Shown: one piece after another, positions 4,623 through 8,886 of the stretch
Layout of the letters: every line of letters starts with the position of its first letter
Numbering within the stretch: the first letter of the stretch is position 1
Assembly: GCF_047607725.1 (NCBI RefSeq)
Contig: NZ_JBLKSS010000167.1
Location: 1-8,886 of the forward strand
From: JBLKSS01 sp047607725
GTDB lineage: Bacteria > Pseudomonadota > Gammaproteobacteria > Enterobacterales > Enterobacteriaceae
DNA length: 8,886 bases
Reading direction: 5' to 3'
The notes under the pieces: model-generated
What the model was told of the DNA's origin: nothing
What the model saw: only the letters and a program-made list of their open reading frames with translations
Database searches by the model: none
Program-made: the position numbers and the translations under genes

Positions 4623-5009
4623 ATGGGCCAAGTCGCATTTGATACTCAAGAATTTGTCGAGACGCTGGAAAAATCTGGCCTGAAGAAAGAGCAAGCCAAA
4701 GCCATATCGCTTGTTGTACGTAAGTCGCACGAAGTGGCTGATATTGCTACGAAAGCTGATATCAATGACGTAAAACGTGATATCAGCGATGTGAAGCGCG
4801 ATATTGCTGATGTCCGTAAAGATATGGACGCCCGTTTCGAGAAGACTGAAGCCAAGATAGACTCTCAAATTGCTTTAGTCCGCAAAGACCTGCAACTTGA
4901 AATGGCAGGCATCCGCTCCGAACAAAAACTCATCCGCTGGATGCTTAGCGCACTTATTTCAGGCATGATCTCGTTAATCATCAAGGCGTTTTTTGTCGCC
5001 TCAGTGTAA
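4623..5009 (+). CDS. DUF1640/CCDC90-like coiled-coil protein with C-terminal membrane anchor
   Basis: A 128-aa protein starting MGQVAFDTQEFVETLEKSG. Order of parts: a helical N-terminal region (1-40), three near-identical 7-residue coiled-coil units (DVKRDIS, DVKRDIA, DVRKDMD, about 49-69), further charged coiled coil (to about 103), and one transmembrane helix (about 106-124, MLSALISGMISLII). This layout fits DUF1640 (CCDC90-type) proteins, whose bacterial role is unknown. It reads against the phage genes and converges on Q, with only seven bases between the stops. The start is set by a consensus ribosome binding site. It is intact in a window where many genes are broken, which suggests a cargo gene still under selection or a recent arrival. 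Confidence 0.72.
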   Translation: MGQVAFDTQEFVETLEKSGLKKEQAKAISLVVRKSHEVADIATKADINDVKRDISDVKRDIADVRKDMDARFEKTEAKIDSQIALVRKDLQLEMAGIRSEQKLIRWMLSALISGMISLIIKAFFVASV

Positions 5010-5016
5010 TGTAACA

Positions 5017-5361
5017 TCAGGCAGCCTCAAAAATTTCAGCCACGCGGCCGGCAATGTAGGCTTCAGCACTTTCGAGCACCTTGCTCACAAAGGAATGGTG
5101 ACGATGTGGCTTCATGCCCTCACCTATCGCCCTGCACGAGGCTTTCTCCCGGTAATACGCCACCACTATATCGTACCCCAGCGGGTCGAAAACCTTCAGC
5201 CGCCCTACCGCACGGTCAACTATCTCCCCGTCCTCATCGGACAGCATGGGACGGATATCGCTGCTGGCCGTGACGATGAGCCATGCTGCCTTGTACTCGG
5301 TGCCAATACGTGAGCCGCCCCAATTTCCCCATGCGCTTAACAGATATCGAATATCTTTCAT
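5017..5361 (-). CDS. Q: phage late antiterminator Q (antitermQ type)
   Basis: A 114-aa protein from the ATG at 5361 (MKDIRYLLSAWGNWG), the usual opening of the phage 21/933W-type Q family. Typical features follow: SDEDGEIVDRAVGRL (about 42-56), DIVVAYYREKASCRAIGEGM and a helix-turn-helix-like C-terminal part (VSKVLESAEAYIAGRVAEI). Q binds DNA at the late promoter and modifies RNA polymerase so that it passes terminators. A promoter and terminator pair fitting this role lies at 3414-3294. A longer 156-aa version from a GTG at 5487 has GGGAG eight bases upstream, but the extra 42 residues are unlike the family. It is separated from rusA by the IS element, so its normal transcription may be cut. 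The frame is intact. Confidence 0.85.
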   Translation of the reverse strand: MKDIRYLLSAWGNWGGSRIGTEYKAAWLIVTASSDIRPMLSDEDGEIVDRAVGRLKVFDPLGYDIVVAYYREKASCRAIGEGMKPHRHHSFVSKVLESAEAYIAGRVAEIFEAA

Positions 5362-5577
5362 GCCGCCTATATGAACGCATCCCGTTTGCAAGGCTTTCGT
5401 GGCGTTGACGCTGACGGTAGGTTGCAGCTCTATATCCGGCCTTGTTGCAGCCAGTGCTGCGGGCCTCGATGAGATTCGCTGACTCACACCTTATTCTCCC
5501 AACGAGCTTTAAGCTCAAGGCAGCATCCAGGTTTAGTGAGTCCCGGTCTTACCTGTCATTGTCATCACTACTGCTGC
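5362..5577 (-). other. segment between Q and the IS element, possible small gene remnant
   Basis: About 215 bases on the phage side of the IS. A good ribosome binding site (GGGAG at 5500-5496) stands before GTG at 5487, but the coding choice is unclear. The Q frame is open from there, while another frame reads ANLIEARSTGCNKAGYRAAT and is rich in arginine, as in small basic phage proteins, but lacks a clear start. The palindrome GAGCTTTAAGCTC lies around 5503-5515. The same GGGAGAATAAG motif occurs before a start-like ATG at the end of rusA. Confidence 0.35.
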
Positions 5578-5596
5578 CCTCGCAACCTTTCAGCAT
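5578..5596 (+). repeat. IS110 inverted repeat, left end
   Basis: CCTCGCAACCTTTCAGCAT matches the inverse of 6716-6734 at 15 of 19 positions. It is 46 bases beyond the transposase stop. Confidence 0.65.
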
Positions 5597-5641
5597 TCAC
5601 CATTCTATTAAAAGAGCTAATGTTTTACCCGCGTCTGTCGT

Positions 5642-6660
5642 TCAGAACGGCCTGATGCTGACGTATTTTTTGTCGTAGGTTCGGTTATGAGCCACCAGTG
5701 CCCACACCGTACGCGCTATCTTGTTGGCCATCCCTACCACTGCGACGCTGGTCGGCCTTCTTTTCAACAGCTCCGTAATCCACGGATTCGGCTCTTTGGC
5801 CAGCAACGTAGCCGCCCTGGCACCATGGATAAACAGCGTCCGCAGATAGGCATCGCCGCGTTTACTGATGCCAAGAAATCGCACCTTGCCGCCTGTACCC
5901 GTTTGCTTAGGGACCAGACCGATGTAGGCCGCGAACTCCCGGCCTGAACGGAAGGTTCCCGCATATCCCATTATGGCGACTGCGGCGGTGGCGACCAGCG
6001 GACCAACGCCCGGGATATCCATGATCCGCTGACAGGCTTCATTCTGTTTTGCCCAGGCGGCAAGCTGTTTTTCGATGCCATCTATCTGCATATCAAGGTC
6101 ACTGAGCCCCCGGTACTGGTCTTCAATCTGGTCAATCAGGAACGGCGGCAGCTTTTCCTTCAGACGTTCAAGTACCTCTGGCATCGCCTTGTCCAGTGGC
6201 GCCCGGCCCTTGCGCACGGTTTCGCCGAACTCCAGCAGTAATCCGTGCAGCGCGTTGATCTGCGCGGCGCGGAACTTCACCAGCTGGCGCCGGATTTTAT
6301 GCAGCGACAGTACCACCTGCTGCTCCTCGGTTTTTACAGCGACGACTTTAGCTGGCTACTGAACCGCCATCCAGATAGCACGGGCAGCCATGACGTCATT
6401 TTTGTTGCCCATCACGAAGGTCTTGACGAATTTACCCTGGAGTAACCTGACGTATGCCCCAGCTTTTCCAGCTCACGCGCCCAGTACTGGGCGCCGCTGC
6501 AGGCCTCCATACCAATCAGGCAAGGTTCACGATTGCTGAAATATTCCAGCCGCGCGTCGCGCTTTATCTGCTTGTCGATAACTTCACCGCTATGCTCATC
6601 AATGAAGTGAACCTGCATCAGATATTTTGCGATATCGACGCCAACAGGGGTATATTTCAT
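5642..6660 (-). pseudogene. IS110-family transposase, broken by a frameshift and an amber codon
   Basis: About 340 codons when repaired, the usual family length. It starts at the ATG at 6660 with GGAGG upstream (MKYTPVGVDIAKYLMQVHF). The N-terminal DEDD (RuvC-like) domain shows Asp in GVDIAK and Glu in LIGMEACSGA. One lost base near 6453 shifts the frame; reading on gives GKFVKTFVMGNKNDVM, then a TAG at 6356-6358 after WMAVQ, then VVAVKTEEQQVVLSLH. The last catalytic Asp, expected in NDVMDARAI, is Ala (NDVMAARAI). The C-terminal Transposase_20 domain is intact (MDIPGVGPLVATAAVAIMG, SGREFAAYIGLVP) to the stop at 5642. Three independent lesions indicate long inactivation. Confidence 0.9.
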
Positions 6661-6715
6661 ATCGTGGCTCCTCCAGTTATCAGGGAACTTTATGCATTCC
6701 GTATTGGGCACAATG

Positions 6716-6734
6716 ATGCCGGAAGTCTGCGAGG
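6716..6734 (-). repeat. IS110 inverted repeat, right end
   Basis: On the minus strand CCTCGCAGACTTCCGGCAT; 15 of 19 positions match the left repeat. It lies 56 bases upstream of the transposase start and nine bases outside it begins the rusA stop codon. Confidence 0.65.
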
Positions 6735-6742
6735 ATCCACAC

Positions 6743-7171
6743 CTACCTGCCTAACCCTTCGCTGCTCTCAAATAGTTGGGATGCGTTCATCTTATTCTCC
6801 CCGCAATATTCATCAATCACCACCACACACTTACCACCTTTGACGCCGCCGTTGTCGTCAATTTTCTTCACGGTCATCACCAGCACCTGCCCGTCGTCGT
6901 GCCAGATGCACGCTTTGGTTAGCGTATCAAAAACCCCCTTGCTGTAATTATCTACGTCTCTCATGCGTTTATCGGGGAGGTAGAGATTCATCAGCACCGA
7001 AACCTCGCCGCAGAATTTTTGATGCCCGTATTTCATGCGAGCTTTGGCGACGGCAACTTCCGTCAGGCGCTTAAAACGTTTGGCTGCCTCACTGAGGTAA
7101 ACACATCTTGCATTGCGCACCCAGTAGTGATTTACGCTCGGCGGGAAAGGTAATTCGATAATCATGCTCAT
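6743..7171 (-). CDS. rusA: RusA Holliday junction resolvase
   Basis: RusA cuts Holliday junctions during phage recombination, as a dimer. The N-terminus (MIIELPFPPSVNHYW) and the acidic motif region are typical: RMRDVDNYSKGVFDTLT holds the two Asp matching D70 and D72 of E. coli RusA, and WHDDGQV the third (D91). A late basic stretch (VKKIDDNGGVKGG) also fits. The start at 7171 overlaps the upstream TGA as ATGA; an inner ATG at 7165 is possible. At 142 aa it is about 20 residues longer than usual: after VVVIDEYCGE the frame runs on for 17 residues (NKMNASQLFE...) to a TAG just outside the IS. An ATG there with GGGGAG upstream may have begun the next gene, now cut by the IS. The catalytic part is intact. 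Confidence 0.88.
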   Translation of the reverse strand: MSMIIELPFPPSVNHYWVRNARCVYLSEAAKRFKRLTEVAVAKARMKYGHQKFCGEVSVLMNLYLPDKRMRDVDNYSKGVFDTLTKACIWHDDGQVLVMTVKKIDDNGGVKGGKCVVVIDEYCGENKMNASQLFESSEGLGR

Positions 7172-7383
7172 CCCCAGATTCGGTTAATCAATTCATCTTT
7201 GCTTCGGTTACTCCGCTCCGCGCACGGGCGCGCATCACGAATATGAGCGCTGTAGTCGTAAGTGGTTACCGCCTCCTCGCTGGGTATTTCGCGGACTTTG
7301 TTGCGCGAGCGCTTGGTCGGCCTGAATAAGCAGTGCTGCATCATCCGAAAAGTGATGCTGGTGTTCTGTAATCTTTTTTTCAT
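7168..7383 (-). CDS. small basic phage protein of unknown function (71 aa)
   Basis: I do not recognise this family. The 71-aa product starts MKKRLQNTSITFRMMQHC and is strongly basic, with clusters PTKRSRNKVR and ARPCAERSNRSKDE, so nucleic-acid binding is possible. The ATG at 7383 has GGGAGA about six bases upstream. Both ends overlap neighbours as ATGA (upstream 38-aa ORF and downstream rusA), so it belongs to the nin-like group of small coupled genes before Q. The frame is intact. Confidence 0.65.
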   Translation of the reverse strand: MKKRLQNTSITFRMMQHCLFRPTKRSRNKVREIPSEEAVTTYDYSAHIRDARPCAERSNRSKDELINRIWG

Positions 7384-7496
7384 GTTGCTCTCCCGAAATA
7401 ATCCCCTGAATAACGCACCTCCCGCAGCCTGACGCCATTTCCCACCGCCCACGAGGATGCATACTCAATCAAACTGTTCATGCGCTTCACGCCCAT
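7380..7496 (-). CDS. very small ORF coupled to the 71-aa gene (38 aa)
   Basis: An unrecognised 38-aa frame (MGVKRMNSLIEYASSW to YSGDYFGRAT). It could start at 7496 or at the inner ATG at 7481; neither has a strong ribosome binding site. Its TGA overlaps the next ATG as ATGA, the best argument for its being real. The 16-bp repeat abuts its start. It could also be the 3' remnant of a longer gene. Confidence 0.4.
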   Translation of the reverse strand: MGVKRMNSLIEYASSWAVGNGVRLREVRYSGDYFGRAT

Positions 7497-7512
7497 CTGG
7501 GCGTACGCTTAC
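7497..7512. repeat. 16-bp repeat, copy 2 (CTGGGCGTACGCTTAC)
   Basis: Identical to 121-136. Here it covers the end of the 23-aa membrane-peptide ORF and the bases before the 38-aa ORF. Confidence 0.6.
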
Positions 7513-7580
7513 ATAAAAAGCGCCTGAAACCAGAAGAGCATCCATGCTATGGCTGTTATTTTGAATATGGCTAATCCCAT
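7509..7580 (-). CDS. tiny single-pass membrane peptide (23 aa)
   Basis: A 23-aa frame, MGLAIFKITAIAWMLFWF and a short tail, almost entirely hydrophobic with aromatic residues, hence one membrane-spanning helix. The ATG at 7580 is preceded by GGGGGAGG, a very strong ribosome binding site, which makes translation likely. It stands between the helicase and the 38-aa ORF. I know no specific family. Confidence 0.5.
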   Translation of the reverse strand: MGLAIFKITAIAWMLFWFQALFM

Positions 7581-7582
7581 AC

Positions 7583-7675
7583 TTACCTCCCCCTCTTCCG
7601 CCTCATTTCTACTCAAACAAAAATGGCTGCAATTAAAAGCAGCTATACGATTAATTCGGTCATATATGCAGTCAT
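7583..7675 (-). pseudogene. possible tiny membrane-protein gene with two nonsense codons
   Basis: A 30-codon frame: MTAYMTELIV, a TAG at 7643-7645, LLLIAAIFV, a TGA at 7613-7615, then VEMRRKRGR and TAA at 7583. AAGGA precedes the ATG. Repaired, it would be one hydrophobic helix followed by a basic tail, a sensible single-pass membrane protein, and it ends right at the next gene's ribosome binding site. With a frame this short the reconstruction may be chance. Confidence 0.3.
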
Positions 7676-7734
7676 CCGTATTTTCCTTGCTTTAAAATTC
7701 CATAACTTCTTTCAGCGGCTTTCTGTTCGCCTGT

Positions 7735-8886
7735 TTACCCGCTCGCCGTTACTGCCTCTTGCTGGTCACAGGGGTAAATTTCCACGTCGCGCTGGTCAAC
7801 GTACACCGTGCCCGTTTTGCCGTGGCGATTAAGGCGAAGAATGAGTTCGGTTAACGTTTCGTCGACGTGGTCGTCGTAGACGCGCTCCTTGTAAATACCC
7901 AGCCAATAATCACAGTCCTGTTCAATCTGACCACTTTCCCGGCTGTCGCTGGGCATGGGCCGTTTGTTGGTGCGCTCTTCCAGATTGCGGTTTAGCTGAG
8001 TCAGTAACACCCCGCCGGTATCCAGCTCTTTGGCAAGGTTCTTCAGCGCCTTGGTGATATTGCCAAACACCAGCGCATTGGTATCGGCTTTGTCGGTCGT
8101 CATCAGCGTCAGGTAATCCACGCCAATCATGCCAATTTTACCTTCGCGCCGTTTCAGCTTCCGACACTCCGCCTGGATATTTGCCAACGTCATCCCCGAT
8201 TGGTCATCCAACCAGATACGCGGGTGATTACGCATCCGTTCAACCGCCGCGTAAACCTTTTTCCAGTCTTCCTGATTTTTTGCCCCCTGATAGAACATGT
8301 CAGTGTTCACATGGGCCTGCTGCCCTACCATACGCTCGAAAATCTGCTCTTCCGGCATTTCCAGACTGAACATGGCGACGGGGAGTTTTGCGACATCGCC
8401 CACATGTAACGCCATCTCGGTCATTACCGTGGTTTTCCCCATCTTGGGCCGCACACCTATCACGAACAGCGAGCCTTTGACGATAAATTTCGGGTAAAGC
8501 AGTTTGTCCAGGTCGGGTATCCCTGTTGACAGGCCGCGATGTGCTTCGGGATTGTTCCAGCGCGCTTCAATCGCAGAAATCCACCGGTCGGCTATTTCGT
8601 CAATGCGCCGTAATCCCTTCCGGTTGCCAGTTTGAGCATAGTCCGTGGCTTAGGTTATCATCCGTTGAGCGACTTCCAGTTTTTCAGCGGCGCTCATGCC
8701 GTTGCGTTCGTAAAACAACTCCGTAATCTGGTTGGCCTGACGCAGTGCAAAACGCTCTGTGGCCTTGTCCCGCACGACATTGGCATAACCCACCACGTTA
8801 GCAGCACTGGGCGTGTTTTTGGCTATCTGGGCGTAAGCGCCCCGTGGAGGACGTCTTGAATTATTGGTGGGTTTGTTGTACGGCCC
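7735..8886 (-). pseudogene. dnaB: phage DnaB-type replicative helicase, nonsense-interrupted and cut by the window edge
   Basis: Homologue of DnaB, the ring helicase at the replication fork (the P22 gene 12 role). From about 8844 leftward the protein matches the end of the N-terminal domain (AQIAKNTPSAANVVGYANVV). A TAA at 8650-8652 interrupts it, and the same frame continues through the linker (RGLSTGIPDLDKLL), Walker A (RPKMGKTT), the Walker B region (IGMIGVDYLTLM), the LTQLNRNLEERTNKRP loop and DSRESGQIEQDCD to a stop at 7735. A GTG at 8463 lies too late to give a useful restart. Residues before AYAQIA (NKPTNNSRRPPRG) do not look like the family, so the gene may also be truncated or rearranged near 8845. 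Its 3' neighbours are tiny membrane-peptide ORFs. Confidence 0.88.

Larger units (their letters stand above)
5578..6734 (-). mobile_element. IS110-family insertion sequence (IS1111-like ends)
   Basis: About 1.16 kb, holding one broken transposase gene. Inverted repeats near both ends (5578-5596 and 6716-6734) agree at 15 of 19 positions, beginning CCTCGCA on each side. Such subterminal repeats are typical of the IS1111 group of IS110. The exact outer ends may lie a few bases outside. No target duplication is obvious, as expected for the family. It sits about 10 bases beyond the rusA stop and 215 bases before Q. Without functional transposase it could move only with help from a related copy elsewhere. 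Confidence 0.7.

Noticed and set aside
4760..4835. Tandem repeats suggesting a CRISPR or satellite array
   Set aside because: The periodicity is 21 bp, matching 7-residue coiled-coil units inside a coding frame, with no spacers.
4575..4868. Minus-strand frames opposite the coiled-coil gene
   Set aside because: They mirror the heptad repeats of the plus-strand gene, and the plus gene has a consensus ribosome binding site.
5362..5487. Longer Q starting at GTG 5487
   Set aside because: It has a good ribosome binding site, but Q relatives begin with the M-K/R-D-I motif found at 5361, and the added residues match nothing I know.
5687..6445. Plus-strand open frames across the transposase
   Set aside because: They are shadows of a clear IS110 transposase on the minus strand.
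1..8886. tRNA, rRNA, CRISPR array or attachment site
   Set aside because: I found no cloverleaf, rRNA stretch, regular spacer array or integrase gene; no attachment site can be supported in this window.

Overview
The window looks like a decaying lambdoid prophage in the chromosome of an enterobacterium. The gene families (DnaB-type helicase, RusA, Q-type antiterminator, ORF6N/P22AR antirepressor, S21-type holin, GH24 lysozyme, Rz/Rz1 spanins) are those of enterobacterial lambdoid phages. Many genes carry one or two nonsense codons or single-base frameshifts, and a broken IS110-family element sits inside. That mix recalls the pseudogene-rich genome of an insect symbiont such as Sodalis. The genus is an inference; no host gene is visible.

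Almost everything reads on the minus strand, so the phage order runs from the right edge to the left. (1) Replication/recombination, 8886-6743: dnaB helicase with an internal stop, two very small membrane-peptide ORFs, two small ORFs, and rusA. (2) An IS110-family element, 6734-5578, lies just after rusA. (3) Late antiterminator Q, 5361-5017. (4) A plus-strand coiled-coil/membrane gene, 4623-5009. (5) An immunity-like module, 4578-3558: promoter, C4-like antisense RNA, short icd-like leader ORF, and ant antirepressor, closed by a terminator. (6) A consensus-like promoter at 3414-3387 followed about 60 bp later by a terminator, the pR'-tR' layout expected for Q-controlled late transcription. 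(7) A small ORF, then an AT-rich plus-strand DUF2441-like cargo gene broken by one TGA. (8) The lysis cassette, 2338-234: terminator, holin, wrecked lysozyme, terminator, broken BRO-type antirepressor, small ORF, Rz and embedded Rz1. (9) The possible start of the next gene at the left edge.

Tight coupling shows in the ATGA stop/start overlaps: holin/lysozyme, antirepressor/73-aa ORF, 73-aa ORF/Rz, 71-aa ORF/rusA and 38-aa ORF/71-aa ORF. The switch logic that can be inferred is as follows. The C4-like RNA would silence the leader ORF and the ant gene coupled to it. When ant is made it would inactivate the phage repressor. Q would then carry polymerase from the late promoter through the terminators at 3294-3324, 2387-2416 and 1714-1742 into the lysis genes.

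The phage cannot be fully functional: helicase, lysozyme, second antirepressor, DUF2441-like gene and transposase are all interrupted. Q, ant, rusA, holin, Rz/Rz1 and the coiled-coil gene keep open frames. The most interesting element is the compact C4-like RNA/icd-like/ant module, with its 20-pair intramolecular complementarity. The second antirepressor inside the lysis cassette, which has its own inverted-repeat leader, comes next.
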